Positions 23,028 through 31,444 of a stretch of 32,379 nucleotides of DNA are shown here, in pieces; position 1 is the first letter of the stretch; the number at the start of each line of letters is the position of its first letter. Under the pieces are notes generated by a model, which was not told the origin of the DNA, did no database searches, and was given only the letters and a program-made list of their open reading frames with translations. The DNA lies in NCBI GenBank assembly GCA_902785425.1, contig CACZYP010000038.1, forward strand, positions 1 to 32,379. The letters run 5' to 3'. The translations under genes and the position numbers were made by a program. Origin of the DNA: an uncultured Ruminococcus sp. (lineage in GTDB: Bacteria; Bacillota; Clostridia; Oscillospirales; Acutalibacteraceae).

Positions 23028-26018
23028 ATGAAAACATCAAAAAAACCATTGAGCATACTGCTTTCTATTCTGATGGTAGTCGGACTGTTTACCATCATTC
23101 CCAATGAGGCGAGTGCCGCGATAGCTCCACCGTATTATATCGACGAAAACGGGATTTATCAGGATATTTCATCAAATTCTTCTCTGTACGAATATTTAAC
23201 AGATACCACAACTACTCTCAGCGACGGCAAATACTACTTGTTTAGTTCTGACATTACGATCAACGGTCGTATCAACTGCAGCGGTAACGTTAAGCTTGTT
23301 CTTTGTGACGGTTGTACGTTAACCGCCTCTGCTGGTATTTCCGTAACATCGGGTAATTCACTTACTATCTATCGTCAGAGCGCAGGAACGGGCAAACTTA
23401 TTGCCGGAGCTAACGCAGAGAGCTTTGAAGCTGCTATCGGAGGAGCATCTTCCGGCAGCAGTGGTACGATCACAATAAACGGCGGTATAATAAATGCGAC
23501 CGGTTCTGCCCGGGCAGCTGCGATAGGCGGCGGATATTTGGGCAAAGGTATCGTTGTTATCAACGGCGGTGTGATAAATGCCAACACACAAACAGTTGAG
23601 CATAACTATGGCAATCATGATTATGACTATACTACTATCGGCGGTGTTTGTATCGGCGGCGGGCAACGGGGCGAAGCAGATGTAACGATCAACGGCGGTA
23701 CGGTAAATGTAGACGCAGGCGACTACGGAGCGGGTATCGGCAGCAGAGGTTTTTCGGAAAGAAGTTTGGATCCCGGAAAAGCCGAAATAAAAATTAACGG
23801 CGGTAAAACTACTGTAACAAAAGGTATCGGCGGAAGCAGTGATTCAATTATTACAATCAACCTTCTGAACTGTGACAGCTTTATTAAAACCGACCGGTAC
23901 AAAGGAACTGTAGCATTGGCTTGCAATGTAACGGACGGTGCAGCTGTATATTATGCCAATGGATCTTATTCCTTTAATAACAAAACCTTATACAAAAACC
24001 CGACAACATGGTCAGAGCTTCAACAAGTACTCAATCTTATCAATAATGGCTCTTTCAAATTGTATCAGGATTATACGGCGGAATCAACTGATACGTTTTT
24101 AAATATCCCGTCCGGTCATACGTTGACGCTCGATCTGAACGGACACACTCTTGATCGTAATCTTGACAGTCAAGAATCAGACGGCTGCGCTGTCAAAAAC
24201 AGCGGAACTTTAACGATCACCGATACAAGCTTGTCCGGCAGCGGTACTATCAAAGGCGGGTATAACTCGGGTTCCGGCGGCGGAATCTTTAACGAAGGCA
24301 CTCTGACTATCAACGGGGGTATTCTCTCCGACAATAAGGCTCACGAGGGCGGCGCTGTCGCAAACGAAGTTGAAGGTACACTGAATCTGAACGGCGGCTC
24401 TATTACAAACAACAGGGCATTTGAAGCAGGCGGCGGCGGTATCGTCAATAAAGGTACTATGACCATGAGCGGAGGCACGATAACAGGGAATGTTTCCGGT
24501 ATGAACGGCGGCGGTGTATGGACAAGCGGCACATTCACCATTTCAGGAGGAGAGATCAAAGAAAATCAAGCTTCGTCCGGAAACAACGGAGGCGGTATCT
24601 GCTATCGTTGTGGTACTCTGGAGCTTTCTGGTTCTCCCGTTATTACGGACAACACCGTAAACGGCAGCACAAACGACATGTATATATGGAATGACAATGA
24701 AAACCCGAATCTGAAAATTAAGATAGCAGGGGAATTAGATCCATCCGCAAAAATTGGTGTTCGCTTAAGTAATGTGCGTGCCGGTGCTTTTACTGACGGA
24801 CTTTCCGGTAATGGTACATTTTCTAACTTTGTCAGTAACCATCTTAATCGTTACGTTCGTGAGAACGACAGCGGCGAAGCGTTCTTAAAATTTGCCTACA
24901 CCATAACTGTCGCTGAAACGCATAACGGTACTCTCGCTGCTAATACTATCGAGGGCGAATATAAGGCTTGTGAGGGTGACATAGTCAATCTTGATGCTAC
25001 CCCGGCATATTGCTACGGCATTGGAGGTGTTTTCTGCGATGATACTGAGATAACCGCTGTCGATGACAAGTATTCATTTACTATGCCTGCGCATAACACG
25101 ACCGTTTCGGCGGAGTTTGTAAAACTTCAATGGTTCGTTGGTCACAGCCTGACGCTCAGCGGCGATGTCGGACTGGATTTCTATGTACTTCTTTCCGAAG
25201 AGGAATTAAACGAAGGCTGTACAGTTGACTTTACATGGAATGTGGACGATACAGAGAAGGAATATTCGGTAGATCTTACCGCTGCCGATAGATCGGGTGA
25301 CTATTACAAGGCTACCGTACCTCTTGCCGTTGCGGAAATGACTTATGACGTTACGGCTAAGCTTAAAATAGGCGGTGTTCTGACAGCCGATGATACTTAT
25401 TCAGTCAAGACATATGCCGACTATATCTTTACCGATGATTTTAAGCAGTATTATCTCAATAATAATCACACCGAGGAGGAGTACGGCAAGCTCACGGCTC
25501 TTGTTACGGCAATGCTCGATTACGGTGCTAAGGCGCAGATAGCGTTTGAGCGTAATACAGACTATCTTGCTAACGAAAACCTGGATTATAAAATGCCGAA
25601 AGTTACTAAGGATACGATCACTACTCCGATGCCTGATATGGAAAACCATCTTGACGATTACGGACTTTCGTATGAAGGCAGCACGATCGTATATCTGTCA
25701 AAGACGTCGATCCGCCACTACTACAAGATCACCGATCAGGAGAAGTTTAATACGGTAAAGAACAGCATTACATTTAACGGACACAGTGCCGAATACAAGA
25801 CAAAGAGCGACCTCATTTATTATGAACTCCCCGATATTACAGCGAATGATTTCGATAAACAATACATATTGCATATCGGAAGTAATGATTATAAGTACTC
25901 CGTACTCGATTATGCCCGTGAATGCCTGAGTGTGTCTAAAGCTCCATATGCCACAAAACAGCTTGTTTCTGCAACGTACTGGTTCTATATGGCTGCAAAG
26001 GACTATGTCGGTGTTTAA
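23028..26018 (+). CDS. Large secreted surface protein with beta-helix-like repeats
   Basis: A 996-residue protein starting at ATG 23028 after TTGGAGG. Residues 1-30 are a signal peptide (KPLSILLSILMVVGLFTIIP, cleavage near NEASA). Short repeats with INGG turns at about 145-260 (TITINGGIINATG, VVINGGVINANT, VTINGGTVNVD) and at about 420-545 (LTINGGILSDNKAHEGGAV, LNLNGGSITNNRAFEAGGGG, MTMSGGTITGNVSGMNGGGV) resemble right-handed beta-helix or polymorphic-membrane-protein repeats. A VAETHNGTLAANTIEGEYKA module follows, and the last 300 residues form a distinct C-terminal domain (GHSLTLSGDVGLDFYVLLSE). No LPXTG anchor or dockerin is present, so attachment must be noncovalent or it is released. The specific ligand is unknown. 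Confidence 0.87.
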   Translation: MKTSKKPLSILLSILMVVGLFTIIPNEASAAIAPPYYIDENGIYQDISSNSSLYEYLTDTTTTLSDGKYYLFSSDITINGRINCSGNVKLVLCDGCTLTASAGISVTSGNSLTIYRQSAGTGKLIAGANAESFEAAIGGASSGSSGTITINGGIINATGSARAAAIGGGYLGKGIVVINGGVINANTQTVEHNYGNHDYDYTTIGGVCIGGGQRGEADVTINGGTVNVDAGDYGAGIGSRGFSERSLDPGKAEIKINGGKTTVTKGIGGSSDSIITINLLNCDSFIKTDRYKGTVALACNVTDGAAVYYANGSYSFNNKTLYKNPTTWSELQQVLNLINNGSFKLYQDYTAESTDTFLNIPSGHTLTLDLNGHTLDRNLDSQESDGCAVKNSGTLTITDTSLSGSGTIKGGYNSGSGGGIFNEGTLTINGGILSDNKAHEGGAVANEVEGTLNLNGGSITNNRAFEAGGGGIVNKGTMTMSGGTITGNVSGMNGGGVWTSGTFTISGGEIKENQASSGNNGGGICYRCGTLELSGSPVITDNTVNGSTNDMYIWNDNENPNLKIKIAGELDPSAKIGVRLSNVRAGAFTDGLSGNGTFSNFVSNHLNRYVRENDSGEAFLKFAYTITVAETHNGTLAANTIEGEYKACEGDIVNLDATPAYCYGIGGVFCDDTEITAVDDKYSFTMPAHNTTVSAEFVKLQWFVGHSLTLSGDVGLDFYVLLSEEELNEGCTVDFTWNVDDTEKEYSVDLTAADRSGDYYKATVPLAVAEMTYDVTAKLKIGGVLTADDTYSVKTYADYIFTDDFKQYYLNNNHTEEEYGKLTALVTAMLDYGAKAQIAFERNTDYLANENLDYKMPKVTKDTITTPMPDMENHLDDYGLSYEGSTIVYLSKTSIRHYYKITDQEKFNTVKNSITFNGHSAEYKTKSDLIYYELPDITANDFDKQYILHIGSNDYKYSVLDYARECLSVSKAPYATKQLVSATYWFYMAAKDYVGV

Positions 26019-26029
26019 GGAGGCTTCAA

Positions 26030-26221
26030 ATGAACAAAAAAAGATACTTACTTCCGGAAGTGGAAATCTTACAGCTTAATGGTGCTGACGTGCTGACCGA
26101 TTCTTATGAGGGTTATAATCCACACAACAACAGCAGCAGTAATAGCAGTGAATATGAAGGCTGGAACCCACACAATTCGGGAGCAGGCACAGACTCAGTA
26201 AACCGATACTGGAGTAATTAA
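26030..26221 (+). CDS. Small peptide with YxLPExEIL leader-like start and repeated YEGxNPHN
   Basis: A 63-residue protein 12 bases after the surface protein, with an AAGGAGG site. The start is MNKKRYLLPEVEILQLNGAD, followed by DVLTDS. The rest contains YEGYNPHNNSSSNSSEYEGW and NPHNSG, two copies of a YEG(Y/W)NPHN unit separated by a Ser/Asn linker. There is no cysteine and no transmembrane segment. A second peptide gene near 31445 shares the YxLxExEIL start. It resembles small Clostridia proteins of unknown function that look like precursor peptides (conserved leader, variable repeat core), but no maturase gene is nearby and I do not assign a function. Confidence 0.68.
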   Translation: MNKKRYLLPEVEILQLNGADVLTDSYEGYNPHNNSSSNSSEYEGWNPHNSGAGTDSVNRYWSN

Positions 26222-26262
26222 GTTTAACGGAAGATCATCAAAGCAGCAATGCACAAATCAGG

Positions 26263-26283
26263 ACCACCCGCTATGCGGGAGGT
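26263..26283. repeat. Palindromic hairpin, possible insertion-sequence end
   Basis: ACCACCCGC-TAT-GCGGGAGGT forms a stem with one A-A mismatch and a three-base loop. Subterminal hairpins of this shape occur at ends of IS200/IS605-like elements, but no matching transposase is seen, so the assignment is weak. Confidence 0.35.
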
Positions 26284-26297
26284 TCAGTCTATAGCAA

Positions 26298-26324
26298 AAC
26301 CCCGTATTCAAAGCGAATACGGGG
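26298..26324 (-). terminator. Terminator of the transposase remnant
   Basis: CCCCGTATTC (26300-26309) and GAATACGGGG (26315-26324) form a perfect 10-bp stem with a 5-base loop. On the minus strand it is followed by TTTT, so it fits termination of the transposase gene, whose stop is seven bases away. Confidence 0.78.
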
Positions 26325-26330
26325 TCACTA

Positions 26331-26924
26331 TTATGCTGATAAAGAATAATGTGGTTTAAAATGCCAAATATACGGTTTCAAGAAGCAAATACAGAAATAT
26401 AACAGCAATCCTTTCCACCTATGGATTGCATACTTTTTCAGATTCATCGTAGCAAATATAAGCCTGACCCATTTGGTAACCTGGGACAAGCCTCTGCAGT
26501 AAGTAAACCGCATTCCATGTTTTTCCTTTGCATCGTCAAAGACTCTTTCGATCGTTTCTTTTCTGCAATCATACAGCTCTTTTATACCGTCAGTGTGCCT
26601 TATGTCCTCGACCGTTTCAAGGTAATCGAGCCAGATGTGTTTTGTTAGAGTTTTCTCGTATTTGGAGTTTTCGGTGCATTTATATCTTGACGGACAATTC
26701 TTCATCTTTACATCTTCCGCTGTTTTGCGCAGCGAGGGAATCCCATACAAATGCTGTATCAAAACCATTTTGAACAGTATTACGGGATCTATGCTCGGTC
26801 TGCCGTTGTTGTGGCAGTACAGGTCTTCTACGAATTCATATATCTTGTCAAAATCTACTGCCGCATTGATCTTTCTCAGCAGATGATCTTTCGGTACAAA
26901 ATCTTCCACGCTTACAAGTTCCAT
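26331..26924 (-). pseudogene. IS1182-family transposase with internal in-frame deletion
   Basis: A 197-residue frame that joins the first about 73 residues of an IS1182-type transposase (MELVSVEDFVPKDHLLRKIN, YCHNNGRPSIDPVILFKMVL) directly to its C-terminal part (NCPSRYKCTENSKYEK, ETIERVFDDAKEKHGMRFTY, CRGLSQVTKWVRL). The middle, with two of the three catalytic acidic residues, is missing although the frame is intact, so the protein cannot be an active DDE transposase. IS1182 transposases are normally about 450-550 residues. The 5' side abuts a decapitated dockerin gene, suggesting that insertion or a later deletion removed the dockerin gene's start. Confidence 0.85.
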
Positions 26925-26956
26925 TTGGCTAAGGTCTTTTTGTTCTTTTCAAGCAT

Positions 26957-27365
26957 GAGCCTGCACCCGAGATAAAGGACAAGCTTACTCCCGAGACGAA
27001 GGACGAGGCCCGAGACGAAGTACGAGCCGACTCCCGAAACGAAGGACAAGCCGACACCCGAGACGAAGGATGAGCCAACGCCCGAAACGAAGGATGAGCC
27101 AACGCCCGAAACGAAGGACGAGCCCGATAACCCGACAGAAAAGGGCTTACTCGGTGATGTAAACGGCGACGGACAGGTCGATTCAGCCGATGCCCTACTT
27201 ATTCTCAGGAATAGTGCGGGTCTCGAAGTGTTTGACGAGCTGCAAAGCTTCCTTGGCGATGTTGACGGTGACGATAATATCACATTAGCAGATGCGTTTG
27301 CGGTTCTTCGCTACAGCGCAGGACTGAGCAGTAATGAAAACATAGGAAAACCGATAGCGGCATAG
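26957..27365 (+). pseudogene. Dockerin-domain protein, 3' fragment with frameshifted PETKDEPT linker
   Basis: The C-terminal end of a cellulosome-type protein. A linker of PETKDEPT-like eight-residue repeats (26966-27125, 24-bp units) leads into a type I-like dockerin with two Ca-binding segments, GDVNGDGQVDSADALLIL and GDVDGDDNITLADAFAVL, ending GKPIAA. The 5' part is missing next to the transposase remnant. The frame shifts at about 27008: before it the linker reads in the frame of 26957, after it in the frame of 27009, where one repeat junction has lost bases. Dockerins bind cohesins on scaffoldins, so the parent gene encoded a cell-surface enzyme or structural protein. Confidence 0.9.
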
Positions 27366-27393
27366 ACAACAAAAATCAAATACGGCGAGTGGG

Positions 27394-27927
27394 TATCAAT
27401 GTAACCATAAATATGGCAACGGAGTAAAGTGTACCACTCCGCACTTGACCGAAGACGAGATTAAGGCGGTATTCATTAAAGCGGTAAACGAGCTGTTATC
27501 AGAGAAAAAGGACCTGCTTGACAATATCGCAATTATCCGAAAAACTCTCTGCTCAACTAAAACCCTTGAACATGAGGCAAGCTCACTTTACGACGAGATG
27601 TCAATGCTTGCCGAGCTTACCGAGAAATGTGTTGTCGAAAACTCACGCCAGCCGCTGAATCAGCAGGAGTATCAGCGCAAATACAATAGTTTAGTCGAAC
27701 GCTACGAAACCGCAAAAGCACGATACGAGGAAGTAAACGAGCAGATCGAACTGCGTAAAGCGAGAGAAAAAGTGTTATCCGCATTTGCTGCAGCCGTTAA
27801 GAACAATACAGGGGTTATAACCGAGTTTGACGAGAGTTTATGGGGAACGCTGGTTGATTATATAATCGTACACGGCAGGGGAGATGTGCGGATTGTGTTC
27901 AGGGACGGGAGTGAGATCAGGAATTGA
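27394..27927 (+). pseudogene. Large serine recombinase 5, C-terminal remnant
   Basis: About 177 codons beginning in the middle of the zinc ribbon (YQCNHKYGNGVKCTTP) and running through the coiled coil to FRDGSEIRN. It is a near copy of the same part of recombinase 4 (21.8-22.37 kb), with about nine in ten residues identical. The catalytic and recombinase domains are absent, and it starts 28 bases after the dockerin stop. Like recombinase 4 it is followed by a promoter block with 11-bp repeats. No function is expected. Confidence 0.9.
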
Positions 27928-27998
27928 AATAGGTGTGTCCATAAAGCAAAACGATGTTCCGATAAAAGAAAATCACTGTAAAAGAGCGTTCTTATAAA

Positions 27999-28084
27999 GT
28001 CATTACAAAGTCATTACAAAGTCGTTACAAAGCGATTTTTTCACATCGTATTATGTTGTATTTCCTCCAAATATGTGCTAAAAT
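27999..28084 (+). promoter_or_regulatory. Promoter with three 11-bp direct repeats, copy 2
   Basis: GTCATTACAAA, GTCATTACAAA and GTCGTTACAAA (27999-28031) precede TTGTAT (28056-28061) and TAAAAT (28079-28084), spacer 17. The block is colinear with 22409-22483, which has only two repeats, and similarity continues to about 28150. Here it leads into a broken flavoprotein gene rather than a secreted protein. Confidence 0.72.
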
Positions 28085-28151
28085 AAAACCAAGTATACAC
28101 AGAAAAACCGACAACTCTGTTTTATCTCATGGCGGTCAACCGGCGCATATC

Positions 28152-28447
28152 TATGAAGACCTGTCGTGATGCGATACTGTTGTCTTTGCTTGCCCCCCGT
28201 GCACTTTGCTTACATGACTGCTCAGCTCAGAGCCGTCATCGACAGAACATGGGCATAGTTCAATCTTCCGGGAAATTTCACTGCAAAAAAGAAGTCCGTA
28301 CTGATCTCGACCTCAAGAGGTGAAGATTACACGGCAATCCTGCAGCAGTATGGTATGTATGCAATGCTTGGATGGAAAGACTTGGGGCATGTTCTTGGTG
28401 CTGGGAAGGAAAACGAAGCTAAAGCGCTTGGCGCCTCCATTCAGTAA
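28152..28447 (+). pseudogene. NADPH-dependent FMN reductase/flavodoxin-fold protein, broken
   Basis: The remains of a flavodoxin-like reductase. DAILLS is seen in one frame. Then, after a frameshift in a C-run near 28195, PVHFAYMTAQLRAVIDRTWA is read in another. A TAG at about 28255 interrupts what should be WAxFNLPGNFTA. The frame then continues KKKSVLISTSRGED, YGMYAMLGWKDLGHVLGAG to TAA 28447. Pattern and spacing match the C-terminal half of NADPH-dependent FMN reductase family proteins (PVYF...MTAQLK...DR). The N-terminal half, with the flavin phosphate loop, is missing at the junction with the recombinase-linked promoter block. Confidence 0.75.
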
Positions 28448-28547
28448 AAATCCGGCTTCACAAGATGAAAAATGCTCCCGGTCACCGGCGAACGACCAAT
28501 GGTGTAATAAATTCTGAAAAGAATATATGCTGTAAAGGTGGATGAGT

Positions 28548-29111
28548 ATGAACTCAAAAAAATGCAATGCGGTATTATCCCTGCTGACCTTTATCACGAT
28601 GTTCGTGCATATGGGGTATTCCGCATACGCTTATGTGACGTTTTATTATAATCCTGTTTTGACAAAGGCGTTTTCTATCCCTTTGGCGGTATTGACCTGC
28701 CTTCATGGAGTGTTCGGGATGTGCGCGTTATTTTTGAAGTCCGACGGAACAAGGGCTGATCTTTATCCCCGAAAAAATGTGCGCACAATCATCCAGCGGA
28801 TAAGCGCGGCCATGATTTTTCCCTTACTGATCCTGCACATCAATACCTTCAGTCTCTTACAAACAACGTCATCCGAGGGACAATATCTCCTCTTTTGGGT
28901 TCTGATTGCAGTGCAGCTTTTGTTTTATATTGTGCTCATCGTTCACGCCGCATTATCCTTCAGCAAAGCTCTGATCACCTTAGGACTACTGAGAACGGCA
29001 AAAGCGCAGAAGGCTATAGACCGGGTGATATATTGCCTTTGTGGCGCGCTGCTTGCAATCACCTCGTTTGCCGTCGTAAAGGGACAGCTCACAATGTTCC
29101 TGCACATCTGA
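28548..29111 (+). CDS. sdhC: Succinate dehydrogenase/fumarate reductase cytochrome b subunit (SdhC/FrdC-like)
   Basis: A 187-residue integral membrane protein with about five hydrophobic segments. It anchors the SdhA/B (FrdA/B) dimer and exchanges electrons with quinone. Four histidines sit in four consecutive helices (His21, His53, His97, His133 counted from ATG 28548), the pattern expected for two b hemes in B-type, Bacillus/Wolinella-like complexes. I prefer ATG 28548, with AAAGGTGGA six bases upstream, over ATG 28542, which overlaps that site. The flavoprotein gene starts 15 bases downstream. No convincing promoter was seen in the 100 bases upstream; transcription may also come from the promoter at 28056-28084. 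Confidence 0.82.
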   Translation: MNSKKCNAVLSLLTFITMFVHMGYSAYAYVTFYYNPVLTKAFSIPLAVLTCLHGVFGMCALFLKSDGTRADLYPRKNVRTIIQRISAAMIFPLLILHINTFSLLQTTSSEGQYLLFWVLIAVQLLFYIVLIVHAALSFSKALITLGLLRTAKAQKAIDRVIYCLCGALLAITSFAVVKGQLTMFLHI

Positions 29112-29126
29112 TCACCGGAGGCAGCT

Positions 29127-30761
29127 ATGAAAAATGTATTGATCATAGGCAGCGGGATCGCGGGACTCTCCTGCGCTATCCGCTGTGCCGAGAACGGCGT
29201 TAAGGCACTGCTTATCTCTCCGTTTCCCTCAGAACGCTCACAGTCGGTCATGGCTGCGGGAGGCATCAATGCGGTGCTGTCCGATTTTGAAACGGGCGAT
29301 AGCATAGAATCTCACATCGAGGATACGCTCCGGGGCGGATGCGGTCTCAGCGGAGAGAAAGCGGTATCGGGTCTTTGCCATCACGCAGAGGAGATCATCC
29401 GCCGGCTTGAAAAAATCGGAACGGTTTTTTCAATCGATGAACAGGGATATCTGGCTAAGAGGGCCTTCGGCGGGCAATCGCATCAAAGAACCTGTTACTG
29501 TGGGTCGTCGACCGGAAAACAGATCGTCTCCGCGCTTGTGATGGAGGCGAGGCGGTACGAAGCTAATGGAGTGATCACCCGCCGCTTTTGGAGCTGTTTT
29601 CATAGCGCGCTGATCAGAGACGGAAAATGCTATGGAGCTCTGCTCTTTGACGAAAGTACCCGAAAATTGGAAACAGTATATGCGGACGCAGTAGTCATTG
29701 CGACCGGAGGGCAGAATTCCGTTTTCGGAAAGACCACCGGCTCAACACTGTGCGACGGCTACGTGGCAGGCAGGCTGTTCATGCAGGGAGTCGATCTGAA
29801 AAACCTTGAATTTATCCAGTACCATCCCACGACCATTGAGACCGCTCAAAAAAGGATGCTGATATCCGAGGCTGTAAGAGGCGAGGGCGGCAGGCTGTTT
29901 TATAAAGAGAACGGCAGCCGTGTCTATTTTATGGAGACACTGTATGGCAGCCTGGGGAATCTTATGACCCGCGACGTTGTATCAAGGGAAATTTTCAATA
30001 CCGGCAAGGATGTTTTTCTTGATATCAGCTTTCTCGATAAAAAAACAATCGACAGCAGACTCCCCGAGGTCAGAGAGCTTTGTTTGAAATATAAGGGTAT
30101 AGATATCGCGAAAGAGCCGATACTGGTAGCACCGTCTGTCCATTTCTTTATGGGCGGGATCGCGGTTCATTTGAATCATGAGACGAATATCCGCGATCTG
30201 TTTGCAATCGGAGAATGTGCCTCCATGTATCACGGAGCGAACCGCCTCGGAGGGAATTCCCTTCTTGCCGCGATATACGGCGGAATGACGGCGGCCGATG
30301 AGATCTCTGGCAGAAACAACTGCGGAGTAAAAGTGGACTTTACCGCTCAGGCTGAAAACGAGAATGAAGCCTTAAACAAAAAAATGAATAACCAAAGCAG
30401 ATTTCCCGTGATGTACATTCGGGATATGCTCGCCGCAACGATGAACTCAAAGCTCGGAATCGTGCGGGATGAGAAAGCGCTCAACGAGGGGCAGAAGGAC
30501 GTCGACTATTATCTTTCAGTCGCCGATAAGATCAACTACGATCCCAGCGTTCAGCCGTACTTCAATTACAGTCTGACTGGAATCCTGACCCTCTCAAAGG
30601 CCATCCTCGCCTGCGCTCAGAATCGAAATGAGAGCCGTGGTGCACATTTCAGGAGCGATTATCCCGAGCGGGATCAGGCGCTCTGCTATTCTTCTATCGC
30701 TTCGTATAACGACGGCGACATCTGTGTCAGATTTGATAAGGAGTGTGAATATGAAAGTTAA
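29127..30761 (+). CDS. sdhA: Succinate dehydrogenase/fumarate reductase flavoprotein subunit without the FAD-tether histidine
   Basis: A 544-residue flavoprotein. FAD-binding GSGIAGLSCAIRC is at residues 7-19, and substrate-site residues are preserved: FGGQSHQRTCY, QYHPT, EAVRGEGGRL (catalytic arginine), HFFMGGI and HGANRLGGNSLL. The usual covalent FAD histidine in the SH(T/S)xxAxGG motif is replaced: the text reads RSQSVMAAGGI, with Gln in the His place. FAD is therefore probably held noncovalently, as in L-aspartate oxidase and soluble fumarate reductases. Loss of the tether generally favours fumarate reduction over succinate oxidation, which fits an anaerobe. Start ATG 29127 follows CCGGAGGCAGCT; the end overlaps sdhB by 11 bases. 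Confidence 0.93.
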   Translation: MKNVLIIGSGIAGLSCAIRCAENGVKALLISPFPSERSQSVMAAGGINAVLSDFETGDSIESHIEDTLRGGCGLSGEKAVSGLCHHAEEIIRRLEKIGTVFSIDEQGYLAKRAFGGQSHQRTCYCGSSTGKQIVSALVMEARRYEANGVITRRFWSCFHSALIRDGKCYGALLFDESTRKLETVYADAVVIATGGQNSVFGKTTGSTLCDGYVAGRLFMQGVDLKNLEFIQYHPTTIETAQKRMLISEAVRGEGGRLFYKENGSRVYFMETLYGSLGNLMTRDVVSREIFNTGKDVFLDISFLDKKTIDSRLPEVRELCLKYKGIDIAKEPILVAPSVHFFMGGIAVHLNHETNIRDLFAIGECASMYHGANRLGGNSLLAAIYGGMTAADEISGRNNCGVKVDFTAQAENENEALNKKMNNQSRFPVMYIRDMLAATMNSKLGIVRDEKALNEGQKDVDYYLSVADKINYDPSVQPYFNYSLTGILTLSKAILACAQNRNESRGAHFRSDYPERDQALCYSSIASYNDGDICVRFDKECEYES

Positions 30762-31425
30762 GATACTGCGCCGGCTGTCGCCTGTCACAGAACCGTATTG
30801 GGAGGAATTTCTCTATGATGGAACTATGGATAACTCCGTCGCCGGACTCCTCGATTATTTGAATTACAATGATGATATCGTCGATATCAACGGGAACAAA
30901 ACGACAAGGATCGGCTGGGAGTGCTCTTGCTTGCAGGGGATGTGCGGGGGCTGCGCAATGGTTGTCAACGATATCCCGTGCTTAGCCTGCGAAACATTCC
31001 TGAAGGATATCAAAGGCGATGTAATAACAATACGCCCGCTGAGAAAGTTCCCTGTGATCCATGATCTTGTCGTCGATCGATCTGTCATACATAAAAATCT
31101 TACGAAATCGGATATCTTCATCGAAGAGTACCGACTCTCAGATGAAGACGATCACGCACATCAGTATTCCGTGGCGAAGTGCCTAAAATGCGGGCTTTGC
31201 CTTGAGGTATGCCCGAATTACGTTAACGGAGATTCCTTCTTCGGAGCGCTGTACGCCAACGACTGTTACCTTGTTTCGGTACGCAATAGAGACAAGAAAA
31301 AAGTGATCTCACGTATGTATAACGAGCATTTCGGAAAAGACTGTTCGAAGTCGTTGTCTTGCATGGATATTTGTCCCGTAAAAATTCAAACGCTGACTTC
31401 AATCTCAAAGATGAACAGACAGTAA
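30751..31425 (+). CDS. sdhB: Succinate dehydrogenase/fumarate reductase iron-sulfur subunit
   Basis: A 224-residue electron-transfer subunit. The [2Fe-2S] domain has WECSCLQGMCGGCAMVVNDI followed by PCLAC (residues about 53-77). The [4Fe-4S] site is CLKCGLCLEVCP near 144-155, and the third cluster uses the cysteines in CSKSLSCMDICP near 200-211. ATG 30751 has AAGGAG upstream within the sdhA end; a longer in-frame extension to 30628 is only overlap with sdhA. It completes a sdhCAB-type operon that passes electrons between menaquinone and fumarate/succinate. Confidence 0.93.
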   Translation: MKVKILRRLSPVTEPYWEEFLYDGTMDNSVAGLLDYLNYNDDIVDINGNKTTRIGWECSCLQGMCGGCAMVVNDIPCLACETFLKDIKGDVITIRPLRKFPVIHDLVVDRSVIHKNLTKSDIFIEEYRLSDEDDHAHQYSVAKCLKCGLCLEVCPNYVNGDSFFGALYANDCYLVSVRNRDKKKVISRMYNEHFGKDCSKSLSCMDICPVKIQTLTSISKMNRQ

Positions 31426-31444
31426 AGATAAATGGAATTACGAA

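Noticed and set aside
26263-26283. IS200/IS605 element
   Set aside because: Only a hairpin of the right shape is present, with no TnpA or TnpB coding, so it was listed only as a weak repeat.
26912-27283. Minus-strand repeat protein with SFVSGVG units
   Set aside because: It is the reverse of the PETKDEPT-coding dockerin linker; the plus strand leads in frame into a clear dockerin.
28129-28323. 64-residue plus-strand ORF
   Set aside because: It crosses the promoter-block edge and the frame of the broken flavoprotein; only DAILLS within it belongs to a real family.
30628-30750. N-terminal extension of the iron-sulfur subunit
   Set aside because: The extension is antisense-free overlap with sdhA and unlike SdhB proteins; ATG 30751 has the proper ribosome site.
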